NCBI GenBank assembly: GCA_019058275.1
Contig: JAHLVW010000036.1
Coordinates: 62,001-126,000 of the forward strand
Reading direction: 5' to 3'
DNA length: 64,000 nucleotides
DNA from: Candidatus Heimdallarchaeota archaeon
GTDB taxonomy: Archaea; Asgardarchaeota; Heimdallarchaeia; JABLTI01
Numbering within the stretch: position 1 is the stretch's first letter; every line of letters begins with the position of its first letter. A model generated the notes under the pieces. The model did not search any database, was not told where the DNA came from, and saw only the letters and a program-made list of their open reading frames with translations. Below are positions 48,009 to 57,817 of the stretch, one piece after another. Position numbers and translations under genes: made by a program.

Positions 48009-48122
48009 ATGAAAGTAAATACTGAAATTCATCTACCAAATATACAAATTAATTTACCATTAATGAAAATCAAAATTAATTTGACTGAAAAGAAAATCCT
48101 ATTAATTGTAGGAATTTTATAA
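48009..48122 (+). CDS. Tiny ORF coupled to the RHH regulator
   Basis: A 37-codon frame starts 3 nt after the RHH stop: MKVNTEIHLPNIQINLPLMK, followed by a short hydrophobic end. The alternating residues (IHLPNIQINLPLMKIKINL) suggest beta strands. Close spacing suggests translational coupling. No family recognised; it may also be spurious. Confidence 0.3.
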   Translation: MKVNTEIHLPNIQINLPLMKIKINLTEKKILLIVGIL

Positions 48123-48261
48123 CATCTAAAAGGTAAAGAATTATTTCTATGCCTTTTCTCTTCTGTGTCTGTTATTTCATTTTTAGATATCTGTTTCTTT
48201 TCTACAAAAAGTATTAATTAACCAAAATCAATTGTCAATTTAATAATAGATTATTTGAGTT

Positions 48262-50619
48262 ATGTTTGTTGGAGGGTTTATTCCAATGGAAGAAAATACT
48301 TCTATTGAAACAAGAACAGTAGAATCAGTTAAGGGAATATCAAATTTTTCTAACAGACTTTTATTATCTATTCTTTGCTCTGTTGTTGGTTTGGGATTAC
48401 TATCTTTATTAATATATAAGATACCAAATGTTGACTTTGCTAACGGTTACACTCCTTATCCATATAATTTCTTTTATGATATTTATAATGACAGTCGTGT
48501 AGGTGTTGGTCTTGGATATTATATTTTGATGCCAGTAGCAATTTGTCTTATCATGGTTTCAGGAACTACAATTTTGATTAAAAATAATAGGGAAAAGGTA
48601 ATTCTCATCTTAACGAATCTGTTTCTTTATATAGCACCCATTGTGATGGGTTTAATCAAATATTATCAAAATGACATTTATTATGATAGAAATATTGAAC
48701 AACCTTTAGGATTCTTCCCACTTTACCTTAATATCTTCCTTTATGTAGCTCTATTGATAGATCAAACTACTTTTCTCGAATGGATTGGAGCTAAATCAAG
48801 TGATTTGCCAAAAGAGGACAGATTCACTAGAATCTATAGAATAATTAATGCATCAATCTTTGCAGTCATTTATCTATATACTGCTTCTATACCTTTAGTT
48901 GGGATTGTTACCCAGAGAAACCTTTCCTATTATTATATGATGAATCATATGTGGACAATAATCGGAGTTTTTCCTGCTTGGTTCTTTTTTGGTGAATTAA
49001 TTCGTTTATTGGTTACACATTCAGGAGGAAGAAGACTTGTATTAAATACAATTGCTTCTGGAGAATTATCTTTACTAAATATCTCCTTTCAATTGGGCTT
49101 GAAATTGGTACGAGTTCAGAGAATTGTTAGAAGCTATATCGAAAGTGGAGCCATTTTAGGAATACTTTCAGATGACGAGCTATATATCATTCCAAAAAGA
49201 CCTGATGAGCTTTATGCTGAACCTAAAATTGAAGTTGCTGAAAAGGAAGATGAAATAGCTAAAGAAGTTCTTGAAACAAAAATGGAAGCTAAAGCAATTG
49301 CTAGTAACAAATTCTGGATTTCAGTAGCTTTACAAATTATTGCTACTGGATTACTAACACTTCTGATTTGTATGACACCAACCACTATTTTAAGTAGAAT
49401 TATGGGTGGTACTGATCCTAGTGGTAATAATTTCTTTTATCGATGGGATTATACTTTTGATATACCAAATTGGGAAATTACTAGGTTTTCTCCTTATATC
49501 GGATTCTATATTTTGATGCCAATTGCTATTGTTGCATTAGTAGTTTCTGGATTTACTATATTAACTACTGATAAAGAACAATCAAAAAAACTCTCTCTTA
49601 TAAACCTTGGATTATTCCTTATACCTATAATTGTTGGATATGTTTTTGGTACATTGATTTCAATTTATAATATTGATGTATATCAATATTGGAGGAACTT
49701 TCATGGTATAGAATTTACGTTCTTATTAGGTATTATCTACCTTTCACCTTTTATTTTCATTTTAGGCTCTATGTTTATTGAAGAAGAGACATTTATTGAT
49801 TGGTCTGGCTTTCACAAAAAGAAATCACCATTAAATCGTTTAGCTATTGGAAGAATTATTAATGCAATATTATTCTTTTTGTGTTTCATTGGTATGTGGA
49901 TTTATCCAATACTTCTTTGTTTACCTATGAGATTTGCTTCCTACTCAGCTGTTATATTTCTAATGTCATTTTATATTGCTGTGCTAGTTTGGTGGGTATT
50001 TGGAGAACTTGTAAAAATAATCGTTTTTAGAAATCGTCGTAGAAGAATAATCATTGGAATAATTAATCAAGGAATTTACGATTTGAAAACAATATCAAGA
50101 AGATTGAATATTCAGCTAAACGAAGTACAAGATGTTACTTATAGATTAATAGCAGAAGGTAAAATTGAAGGAACATTATCAGATAGCGAAACAAAAATAA
50201 TTCCAATTGAAAAAGAAGATACTATTTTATGCGAAAAGTGTAAAAAATACAATGATAAAGATGCAAAATTCTGTTCTCATTGCGGAGCAACAATTGATAG
50301 AGTAGCTGGTATTTCGAGTTCTACTTCAACTGAACCAACCAAATCGATGAAAAATGATAACGAATACATGCCCAGGAATAAATTGTATGGAATAATTTCA
50401 TTAATAATCGCTTTATTGACAATTCCAATTTATTCCTATATGATGTCATTCGATGCTGACTATTACTTTGTTCAATATCCAATTTTGATTTTCATGTATA
50501 TAGGTTTAATATTAGGAACTAAATCATCTTATTACTGTATAGGAAAAGCTGGATACGCACTTAATGCTGTTGGTATCTTTCCAGTTGCCATTTACATCTT
50601 TGTAATGCTTTTCTGGTAA
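48262..50619 (+). CDS. Internally duplicated membrane protein with winged-helix (PCI-like) domains and zinc ribbon
   Basis: A 785-residue protein with two homologous halves. Each has about six membrane helices (about residues 28-260 and 345-590) followed by a cytoplasmic winged-helix/PCI-like unit (first: LNISFQLGLKLVRVQRIVRSYIESGAI; second: LKTISRRLNIQLNEVQDVTYRLIAEGKI). The shared motif GFYILMPIAI (GYYILMPVAI in half one) marks the repeat. After the second half come the ribbon CEKCKKYNDKDAKFCSHCG and three more C-terminal helices. A membrane sensor or scaffold is plausible. The start is TTG-like or ATG at 48262. Confidence 0.55.
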   Translation: MFVGGFIPMEENTSIETRTVESVKGISNFSNRLLLSILCSVVGLGLLSLLIYKIPNVDFANGYTPYPYNFFYDIYNDSRVGVGLGYYILMPVAICLIMVSGTTILIKNNREKVILILTNLFLYIAPIVMGLIKYYQNDIYYDRNIEQPLGFFPLYLNIFLYVALLIDQTTFLEWIGAKSSDLPKEDRFTRIYRIINASIFAVIYLYTASIPLVGIVTQRNLSYYYMMNHMWTIIGVFPAWFFFGELIRLLVTHSGGRRLVLNTIASGELSLLNISFQLGLKLVRVQRIVRSYIESGAILGILSDDELYIIPKRPDELYAEPKIEVAEKEDEIAKEVLETKMEAKAIASNKFWISVALQIIATGLLTLLICMTPTTILSRIMGGTDPSGNNFFYRWDYTFDIPNWEITRFSPYIGFYILMPIAIVALVVSGFTILTTDKEQSKKLSLINLGLFLIPIIVGYVFGTLISIYNIDVYQYWRNFHGIEFTFLLGIIYLSPFIFILGSMFIEEETFIDWSGFHKKKSPLNRLAIGRIINAILFFLCFIGMWIYPILLCLPMRFASYSAVIFLMSFYIAVLVWWVFGELVKIIVFRNRRRRIIIGIINQGIYDLKTISRRLNIQLNEVQDVTYRLIAEGKIEGTLSDSETKIIPIEKEDTILCEKCKKYNDKDAKFCSHCGATIDRVAGISSSTSTEPTKSMKNDNEYMPRNKLYGIISLIIALLTIPIYSYMMSFDADYYFVQYPILIFMYIGLILGTKSSYYCIGKAGYALNAVGIFPVAIYIFVMLFW

Positions 50620-50671
50620 AATACTACAAATCCAAATATCTATGTTAATTGGAATTGGCTAAGCAAAAATC

Positions 50672-51625
50672 TCATATGGGATATTGTAAAGGATAGATAT
50701 CAAAGATATGTATAGACCCCTCCATTTCATATATAGCTTCTTCTGTCCAGTTTAAATTTGACCAATAATTTCCCTCTTGTAATGTTGCATCATACCAACG
50801 ATTATTATACGAAGTATAGCTTTTGCGCTTTTCATAACCTTGTGATCTATTATTATTATTCAAAATATAGTGATTATCTATGAAATTATTATGATATATA
50901 TGATTATAGTCACAATAGTAAAGACTAACACCATAATCAGAATTATATTTAAGGGTATTATGATAAATGACACAAGAATCTGATCTTATAATTATTCCCC
51001 TATCATTAAATTGACAAAGGTTATTTTCAATTGTTGAAAAATCTGAACCAGAAGTTACTTCTATTCCGATAAGAAATCCAAAACAAGTATTGTTTGCAAT
51101 GATTGAATTACGAGAATCGTAAATAGTTATACCATAACCAGAAGTATATATTTCATTATCAAAGCTGCAAGTATTGTTACAAATAACAATATCGGACGCA
51201 AAATAAACAACAATTGATTGAAGATTAGAATAATAATAGGCTTGTTTATATTCCATTATATTATTTTCAATTTTCGCTGTTCCTCTTTTTATATTGTTTA
51301 AGTATATTCCTATTTGATTGAAGATTATTTCACAATTACGAATGACAAAAAAGCTTGTAGTGTCACCAATAAAGATTGCATATCTTTTTTGTGTACTTAA
51401 AATCAAATTTTCAATAATATAAGGATCATTTTCGGTTCCTGAACCTGGAAAGTTGTATCTATTAACAAAGTCACTATTTTTATGAATTACAATTTCACCA
51501 TAGCTGTATTTGCTATGATAGTTTTCCCATATGATGAATCCTGTTGGTGAACCAATCAATATTACAAATGCAGTAGCTAAAGCAAAAATAAGAGTATTTT
51601 TGCTGACATACATTGACTGTGGCAA
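50672..51625 (-). CDS. NosD-like right-handed beta-helix protein (1)
   Basis: A 317-residue extracellular protein. An N-terminal membrane anchor (about 10-32) is followed by a conserved YNFPGSGTENDPYIIENL and tandem beta-helix turns of ~22 residues, as in the NosD/pectate-lyase-like family (NNTCSFDN..GYGITIYDSRNSIIANNTC). The end reads WYDATLQEGNYWSNLNWTEEAIYEMEG, typical of this archaeal group (EGNYWS, DxYPLQYPI). Members coat surfaces or bind polysaccharide. The next gene is a close paralog sharing promoter sequence. Confidence 0.75.
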   Translation of the reverse strand: MPQSMYVSKNTLIFALATAFVILIGSPTGFIIWENYHSKYSYGEIVIHKNSDFVNRYNFPGSGTENDPYIIENLILSTQKRYAIFIGDTTSFFVIRNCEIIFNQIGIYLNNIKRGTAKIENNIMEYKQAYYYSNLQSIVVYFASDIVICNNTCSFDNEIYTSGYGITIYDSRNSIIANNTCFGFLIGIEVTSGSDFSTIENNLCQFNDRGIIIRSDSCVIYHNTLKYNSDYGVSLYYCDYNHIYHNNFIDNHYILNNNNRSQGYEKRKSYTSYNNRWYDATLQEGNYWSNLNWTEEAIYEMEGSIHIFDIYPLQYPI

Positions 51626-51776
51626 TTTAATCCATCCCTTTACCTAATTGAAAATCTAGTTCACATTTATCACTATAATTAAATAACTTTTAGTTTACAA
51701 GATTTTCCAAATAAATACGATAGCTAATTTTTTACGGAAATTTTCAAAAGCAATCATCAATCTTAATGCATCAGTC

Positions 51777-52718
51777 CTATATTAGTATGGGATATTGTAA
51801 AGGATAAGGATCAGATACCTTTGCGTGACCTTCAATTTCGTATATAGCTTCCTCTGTCCAATTTAAATCTGACCAATAATTCCCCTCGAGTAAAGTTGAA
51901 TTAAACCATCTATCACCATTCCAATCATAAGCTTGAGACCGATTAGGATTGTTTAACATGTTATATAGAAAATTATTATGAAATATGGTATTAGTACTAA
52001 GATATTCTTCGCAATAATTAATGTTCATACCATAAATAATGTTATAAATTAACGTGTTTTGATATATAACACAATAATATGATCTAGCAACATCAATTCC
52101 AAAATAATTTGATCCGCAATAATTCTTTTTAATTTCTATAAAATCAGAGATTCCGATATCTATACCAGAAAAAAATCCAGTACAAGTATTGTTTACAATT
52201 TTTGAATAAGGAGATTTATAAATAGATATTCCGCAACCTTCATTGTTTATCTCATCAAGAATACATATATTATTGTAAATTTTAATTTCTGGTGAAGACT
52301 CAACATCTATAGCTCGGAGAAAACTCGAAATTGAACCTCCCCGATATTTAATCATATTATTTTCAATTTTTGCAGTTCCATCTTTTATATTTTCTAAATA
52401 AATTCCTATCTGACTGAAACTTATTTCACAATTTCGTATTTCAAAAAAGCTTGTTGTTTGATCAATATAAATGACATATCTCAATTCTGTACTAATATCT
52501 AGATTTTCAATTAGATAAGGATCGTTTTCAGTTCCTGAACCTGGAAAGTTATATTTTTTAAAATCCCTGTCTTTATGAATTACAATTTCACCATAGCTGT
52601 ATTTACTATGATAATTTTCCCAAATACTGAACCCTATTGGTGAAGCAATTATTATTACTAATGTTGAAACTAGAACAATTATTAATACATTTTTGCTCAC
52701 AAACATAGACCTTGACAA
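51777..52718 (-). CDS. NosD-like right-handed beta-helix protein (2)
   Basis: A 313-residue paralog of the preceding gene, with the same anchor (VLIIVLVSTLVIIIASPIGF), YNFPGSGTENDPYLIENL, ladder of beta-helix turns and EGNYWSDLNWTEEAIYEIEG end. Identity is high at both ends and lower in the middle turns, as expected when surface repeats diverge. The upstream 150 bp matches that of the first gene, so the duplication includes the promoter. It is divergent from the methyltransferase at 52858. Confidence 0.75.
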   Translation of the reverse strand: MSRSMFVSKNVLIIVLVSTLVIIIASPIGFSIWENYHSKYSYGEIVIHKDRDFKKYNFPGSGTENDPYLIENLDISTELRYVIYIDQTTSFFEIRNCEISFSQIGIYLENIKDGTAKIENNMIKYRGGSISSFLRAIDVESSPEIKIYNNICILDEINNEGCGISIYKSPYSKIVNNTCTGFFSGIDIGISDFIEIKKNYCGSNYFGIDVARSYYCVIYQNTLIYNIIYGMNINYCEEYLSTNTIFHNNFLYNMLNNPNRSQAYDWNGDRWFNSTLLEGNYWSDLNWTEEAIYEIEGHAKVSDPYPLQYPILI

Positions 52719-52857
52719 TTAATCCCCATACCTTTGCTTATTTGAATAACTAGTACATATAGATCTTCTAAATTAAAGAATTTATAGTTCACGAGTAATC
52801 TAGCTTAAACACCATAGATATTTTCTTATGGAAATTTTCAAAAGGAATCATTAATGT

Positions 52858-53589
52858 TTGTTATTTATGAAAGAACAAGATCTATATAAGAAACTAGCAA
52901 AATACTATGATTATCTTTATGCTTGGAAAGATTACAAAAAGGAAGCAGAGCAGATAAAAGAAGAGATTGTAAAATACAAAAAATCAACTGGTAATAAGTT
53001 GCTTGATATGGCTTGTGGGACTGGCAGTCATCTTGAGCATTTTACTGATGACTATGAATGTACAGGAATTGATATTAATTCTGAAATATTGGAGGTTGCA
53101 AAGAGCAAAGGCCTTAAAGCATCTTTTATTCTGGGTGACATGACTGATTTTGACCTCGGAACAGAATTCGACATTATATTATGCTTATTTAGCTCAATTG
53201 GTTATGTTAAAACAAAGGAAAATCTAACAAAAACTATAGAGTGTTTTACTAAACATCTAAAGAAAGGAGGGGTGTTAATTATAGAACCTTGGTTAACAAA
53301 GGAGATCTACAGAGCTGGTTCCCCACATATGACAACATTTGATGGTGAAAAGCTAAAAATCGCTCGAGTAAATATCTCTGAACTAAAAGGTGATATATCA
53401 TATTTTGAAATGCACTATCTGATAGCTGAAGAAAATAAGCATGTAATTCATTTTGTTGATCAGCATGAGCTTGCTTTGTTTCCTATTGAGCTAATGGTTT
53501 CTCTTTGTCAGAATAATGGGTTAATTACTCATCATAATAAAGAAGGATTATTCGACAATCGTGGACTGTTGATTGGTGTTAAGGAATAA
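52858..53589 (+). CDS. Class I SAM-dependent methyltransferase (1)
   Basis: A 243-residue methyltransferase. The SAM motif I is KLLDMACGTGSHL, then YECTGIDINSEILEVAK, GDMTDFDLGTEFDIILCLFSSIGYV and GGVLIIEPWL, the usual Rossmann order. The frame opens at TTG 52858, but ATG 52867 (MKEQDLYKKLAKYYDYLY) is an equally good start. The YDYLY opening is typical of small-molecule methyltransferases. Substrate unknown. It is divergent from the beta-helix gene and convergent with the ATP-citrate lyase cluster. Confidence 0.8.
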   Translation: MLFMKEQDLYKKLAKYYDYLYAWKDYKKEAEQIKEEIVKYKKSTGNKLLDMACGTGSHLEHFTDDYECTGIDINSEILEVAKSKGLKASFILGDMTDFDLGTEFDIILCLFSSIGYVKTKENLTKTIECFTKHLKKGGVLIIEPWLTKEIYRAGSPHMTTFDGEKLKIARVNISELKGDISYFEMHYLIAEENKHVIHFVDQHELALFPIELMVSLCQNNGLITHHNKEGLFDNRGLLIGVKE

Positions 53590-53672
53590 ATTGACCCATT
53601 ATTATTAGTATCAAGGATATTCCTGCACAAATATATGATGATAATAAAGACCAGATGCATGATTTATTTGTT

Positions 53673-55796
53673 TCATTTTATTCCTTTGTAGATAGCTTCA
53701 CTGAAATTAATTCTCCTCATTTGTGATTGAGAAATAATCTCCTCGAAATAATGAGCAGACATTCCTGCAACTCTACCAAAAATAAAGACTGCTTTAGCTA
53801 TTTTTGGGTCGAGATTCAAATCTGCAATAATGGCACCAATAACTCCATCAACATTTATTGGAAGTTCAATACCTCTTACTTGTTTGAAGATATCAGTAAT
53901 TACTTTAGAAATTTCTATGCTTTCAGCTGCTATGTTAGCATTATCTGCTTTCTTCCATAAAACATCACGTCTAGGATCCTTAGTATGAATTCTGTGACCT
54001 AATCCTTGCACTCTTTTTCCATCTTTGATATACTCAGTAATAACTACCTGAGTAGCTTCAGCAAGACCTATGTTTTTTTCTTTGGCTAGTTGAATGCATT
54101 TCTTATAGAATAGAGTAGCTTTTGTTCCTGCACCTCCATGAACATCAGTTATCGCACCAATTCCTTGTGCAATTGCTACTTCATATGGAGCTCTAACAGA
54201 TGCAGCGATTCTTGCAGCTTGTGTAGAAGGTGGTGTGACTCCATGGTCAACACTAGCAACTATCATAGCTTCGATTAGCTCAGCTTTTTTGTTTTGTGTT
54301 GACGCTTCACCTGTTATTACTGAATAAATAACTTGAGTAAAAGTATGTTTGTTTTCAACGTTATCAATTATCTTCTCATAACCTAGTATGGATGCTAAAT
54401 ATCTTGTAATCCTTCCAAGTCCAAAAACAGCTATTTCCAATGATGATTTAATACCCTTTTTAGAGTACTCTGCAAGTTCTTCATCTAGTAAAAGATATTT
54501 GCTAAGCGTTTTTGCTATATCCTCATCCTTAATTGGTTTTACTTTTGGAACAGGTAATTTTACAGCTTCAATTGCAATTTTGTTTAATTCATTACTAATT
54601 TCTTTTGTTGGAAGTTTTCCTTTCAAAAGTAAATGAGTTGTCTCGAGTAGATTATTGTTCTTAATTATCTCTTGTAATGGTTTTCCAGAGACAATAATAT
54701 TATTGGGTTCAATTTTCGTGATTAATGTTGCCCATTCTGGTTTTTTCGGAGGTTCTTCCCAATTTTTCCTAAGTTTTTCTTGATAGCTTTCAACAGAGAA
54801 ATATTGTTTGTCATGCAATTTCTTTTTGACTTCTTTTATCAAATTATGTTGACCATTTACTACAGGAATACCTACCTTTTCAAAAGCTTCCTTTTTTGTT
54901 ATGAAGGTACCATATTCTTGTCCAGGAGTAACTATAGCTCCCGCGTGTCCCATGGTTTTTCCTTCAGGAGCATTTGCTCCAGAAATCAAAGCTACCATTG
55001 GTTTTGGGTATTTCTCTGGATGCTTTTCAACATCCTCTGCTAAAATCTCTTCTTGGCATCCTCCAATTTCTCCTGCAATAACAATAAGATCTGTATTGAA
55101 ATATTTCTGTACTAGTGGAACAATGTCCAAGAATCTTGTTCCGATGGCTCCATCTCCACCTATTCCTAATACTGCATTTTGTGCTATGCCTACACTTGCT
55201 AATGCATCTGACATGTGATAGAGAATTGCTCCACTTCTCGAGACAATTGTAACTCCTTTTGGTCCAAATTCAGTTGATGTTTTTTCTTCTGGATAGAAGA
55301 TATCAGGTAACATACCTACCTTGATTCCTTCTGGTGGAAAGATTATTCCCGGAGTATTTCCACCAAATAATATCGTTTTATGTTTTTTTGCAGCAACAAT
55401 AATATCTCTTACATCTTTGAGAGGTATAAATTCACTAATTAGAACTACTATTGGTATTCCTGCTTCTATTACTTCAATTGCTAAATCCTTTACTGCTGAA
55501 TAATGTTTCCAGATGCTAGCAATTGCTACATTAGGATTTTCTTTTAGACATTCTGTGATTGTATCATATACGGGAATAACTTCATGAATTCTAGTTCCAC
55601 CTCGTCCTATTGATACTCCAGCAGTAATTTTAGTACCAAAATCTTTCATTAATCCAGCATGTTTCATTCCTTGTCTGCCTAATCCAATGATTACTGTGTC
55701 AACTGTACCAGTTTTTTCAATATGTGCAGCTAGATCTGGTCTTACTTGATTAATTAGAAAATATAACATACCATCTTTTACTGGTATTCTTTTCAT
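53673..55796 (-). CDS. ATP-citrate lyase, CoA-ligase alpha plus citryl-CoA lyase subunit
   Basis: A 707-residue fusion. Residues ~20-330 form the CoA-binding and phosphohistidine domain (IIGLGRQGMKHAG; catalytic H284 in GKTMGHAGAIV). Residues ~385-700 form a citrate-synthase-like domain (DHGVTPPSTQAARIAAS, VHGGAGTKA, GLGHRIHTKDPR) that would split citryl-CoA to acetyl-CoA and oxaloacetate. This order is that of the AclB/ACLY C-terminal subunit. It overlaps the ATP-grasp gene by 4 nt (ATGA), so it is translationally coupled. Confidence 0.85.
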   Translation of the reverse strand: MKRIPVKDGMLYFLINQVRPDLAAHIEKTGTVDTVIIGLGRQGMKHAGLMKDFGTKITAGVSIGRGGTRIHEVIPVYDTITECLKENPNVAIASIWKHYSAVKDLAIEVIEAGIPIVVLISEFIPLKDVRDIIVAAKKHKTILFGGNTPGIIFPPEGIKVGMLPDIFYPEEKTSTEFGPKGVTIVSRSGAILYHMSDALASVGIAQNAVLGIGGDGAIGTRFLDIVPLVQKYFNTDLIVIAGEIGGCQEEILAEDVEKHPEKYPKPMVALISGANAPEGKTMGHAGAIVTPGQEYGTFITKKEAFEKVGIPVVNGQHNLIKEVKKKLHDKQYFSVESYQEKLRKNWEEPPKKPEWATLITKIEPNNIIVSGKPLQEIIKNNNLLETTHLLLKGKLPTKEISNELNKIAIEAVKLPVPKVKPIKDEDIAKTLSKYLLLDEELAEYSKKGIKSSLEIAVFGLGRITRYLASILGYEKIIDNVENKHTFTQVIYSVITGEASTQNKKAELIEAMIVASVDHGVTPPSTQAARIAASVRAPYEVAIAQGIGAITDVHGGAGTKATLFYKKCIQLAKEKNIGLAEATQVVITEYIKDGKRVQGLGHRIHTKDPRRDVLWKKADNANIAAESIEISKVITDIFKQVRGIELPINVDGVIGAIIADLNLDPKIAKAVFIFGRVAGMSAHYFEEIISQSQMRRINFSEAIYKGIK

Positions 55797-57079
55797 GCTG
55801 CTTCCTCCTTAAGAATTTCAAAGCCTTTTTTCAGAGCATCTTTGATGACATCTGCCATAATCCTTTCATTTCCAACCTCTATTTGCATTAAAAACAATGC
55901 ATCAGGTGTTTCAATGATCGCTTTCTCAAGATATTTCTTTGCAGAGGGTAAATCAGTTCCCACCATTCTACCAATAACTGGAATCATTCTTTGCTCGTTT
56001 TTATAACGATCTCTGAACGCCTTTACAACACCTCGTATGAATATATCACAGCTCGAGATACCTCCAAATCTTGAAGTGACAATGAGGTCAACAAGTGGAT
56101 AATCCATTAAAAGATGAAACATTTCTGCTACTCTAGCAACTGGAGGTCCTCCTCCGCTATCCATAAAGTTTATTGGAATAACCTTTCCATCAAAGAATTT
56201 CTTTCCAATATTTGCTACTTCATCTATTGATAAAATTCCATAACCTGCTCCACCGGGAACTAATCCAACATACAGAATACCCTTTTCTTTTTTATCATTG
56301 AAAGGCAATAAATCAACATAAGGAAATTCATTGTCATATGATCGAATTTCATTTGCTGTTGGTTCCGCAACATCATGTCTCTTGTGTGTCAAATCAACAC
56401 TTTCAAGGAGTTTACTTTGTCTGTATAATCCATTATCGTCTAATACAACCTTAGCATCTGCAGCTAAAACATCAGTTGGAGTGATTATTAATGGATTTAT
56501 CTCGCACAATTTGGCATCTATTTTTTGATAAAGGTTGTAAAGATTGCTTATTATTGTTGCCAATATCTTGACCTTTTCTTTTGTAAGTTTAAGAGTCTGA
56601 TTAAGTTTTTCAGCGAGTTCATTAGCAATTTTTCTTGGGAGTTCTTTTTCATTTTTTGTTAATTCTTTTCTGAAAATCAGCTCAGGATTTGTCTTTGCAA
56701 CCTCTTCAATATCCACACCACCAGAAGGACTGACAATTATTACATTGTTGTATGATTTAGGTTCCATTGTAACTCCTAAATAGCAAGCTTTAACCTCTCC
56801 TACTGCTTCCTCAAAAAAGACAATTTCAACAGGATAATCCTTAATCACAAGGTTGAGTAAATCTTCTGTTACCTTTTTTGCTTCCTTTAGAGAATTTACT
56901 TTTTTTACTCCACCAGCTTTCCCACGACCACCAATTAAAACAGACGCTTTAACCATAGCTGGGAATTTAATTTTAAGTTGTTCGATCTCTGAAACATTGG
57001 TCACAACACCATATTGTTTTGGGATTGGTATGTCATTTTCTGCGAAAATCTTCTTGGCTTCATGTTCATAAAGTCTCAA
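55793..57079 (-). CDS. ATP-citrate lyase, ATP-grasp subunit
   Basis: A 428-residue ATP-grasp protein of the succinyl-CoA-synthetase-beta type (ACL A subunit/citryl-CoA synthetase). It opens with MRLYEHEAKKIFAENDIPIPK; ATP-binding elements are KASVLIGGRGKAGGV and CEINPLIITPTDVLAADAKVVLDD. The C-terminal half has GLVPGGAGYGILSIDEVA and FMDSGGGPPVARVAE, as in plant and animal ACL. It forms phosphohistidine and citryl-phosphate with its partner. The start is ATG at 57077-57079. It is the first gene of the two-gene operon. Confidence 0.85.
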   Translation of the reverse strand: MRLYEHEAKKIFAENDIPIPKQYGVVTNVSEIEQLKIKFPAMVKASVLIGGRGKAGGVKKVNSLKEAKKVTEDLLNLVIKDYPVEIVFFEEAVGEVKACYLGVTMEPKSYNNVIIVSPSGGVDIEEVAKTNPELIFRKELTKNEKELPRKIANELAEKLNQTLKLTKEKVKILATIISNLYNLYQKIDAKLCEINPLIITPTDVLAADAKVVLDDNGLYRQSKLLESVDLTHKRHDVAEPTANEIRSYDNEFPYVDLLPFNDKKEKGILYVGLVPGGAGYGILSIDEVANIGKKFFDGKVIPINFMDSGGGPPVARVAEMFHLLMDYPLVDLIVTSRFGGISSCDIFIRGVVKAFRDRYKNEQRMIPVIGRMVGTDLPSAKKYLEKAIIETPDALFLMQIEVGNERIMADVIKDALKKGFEILKEEAA

Positions 57080-57169
57080 CTTTTGGTCCTCCCAAGATGA
57101 TCATTTTACGAATTTAATATACAATAATACTTCATAAATTATATGTAGTGCTTTATTTATAGTTATCAT

Positions 57170-57734
57170 ATGAAATTGGTTGTTATTTTTGGTCCACCTG
57201 CTGTAGGAAAAATGGCTGTTGGTAGAGAGTTAGCAAAATTGACAGGATTCAAATTATTCCATAATCATATGACAATAGAATTAGTGATAGAATTTTTTGA
57301 TTATGGTACACCAAAGTTCAATATTCTTAATCAAGAGTTTCGACGTAGAATCTTTGAAGAAGTAGCATCAAGCGATTTGCCTGGTTATGATTTTTACCTA
57401 TGTTTGGGCACTTGATGAAGAATCTGACACAAAGTATGTTGACGGATTTACTCAATTATTCAAAGAAAAAGGCGGAGAGGTTTTTTTTGTTGAATTAGAG
57501 GCTACTTTAGAGGAACGGTTAAAGAGAAATGTTTCTGAATTACGTTTACAAAAAAACCCTATAAAAGAGATACAGAACTAAGTCAAAAACGAATGTTAAG
57601 AACTGAAAAAAAAATACAAAATGAATACAGATAATGATTTCTTTTATCAAGAGAATTATGTCAAGATAAATAATACAAAACTTAGTGCTGAAGAAACTGC
57701 CCAACAAATCAAAAAGGAATTTAGTTTTTTGTGA
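57170..57734 (+). pseudogene. P-loop NTP kinase-like gene with three frameshifts
   Basis: The first frame (57170-57415) has the Walker A VVIFGPPAVGKMAVGRELAKLTG of small AAA/shikimate-kinase-like proteins. Frame shifts near 57390-57400, 57556-57563 and 57606-57614 then move the reading: FTYVWALDEESDTKYVDGF...EVFFVELEATLEERLKRN, then KRDTELSQKRMLRTEKK, then ENYVKINNTKLSAEETAQQI and TGA at 57732-57734. Two of the sites are A-runs of 7 and 9. The joined protein (~187 residues) matches full-length kinases of this group. It may be decay or sequencing error. Confidence 0.7.
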
Positions 57735-57817
57735 TTTTACATCAATCTAGAATTTATCTGAGATAAAAAGTATCTTAAGAACAAGAAGTAATAATATAAT
57801 CATTTAATTTCGTTATG

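Noticed and set aside
54901..55218. Plus-strand frames within the ATP-citrate lyase genes
   Set aside because: They are antisense of clearly conserved domains on the minus strand.
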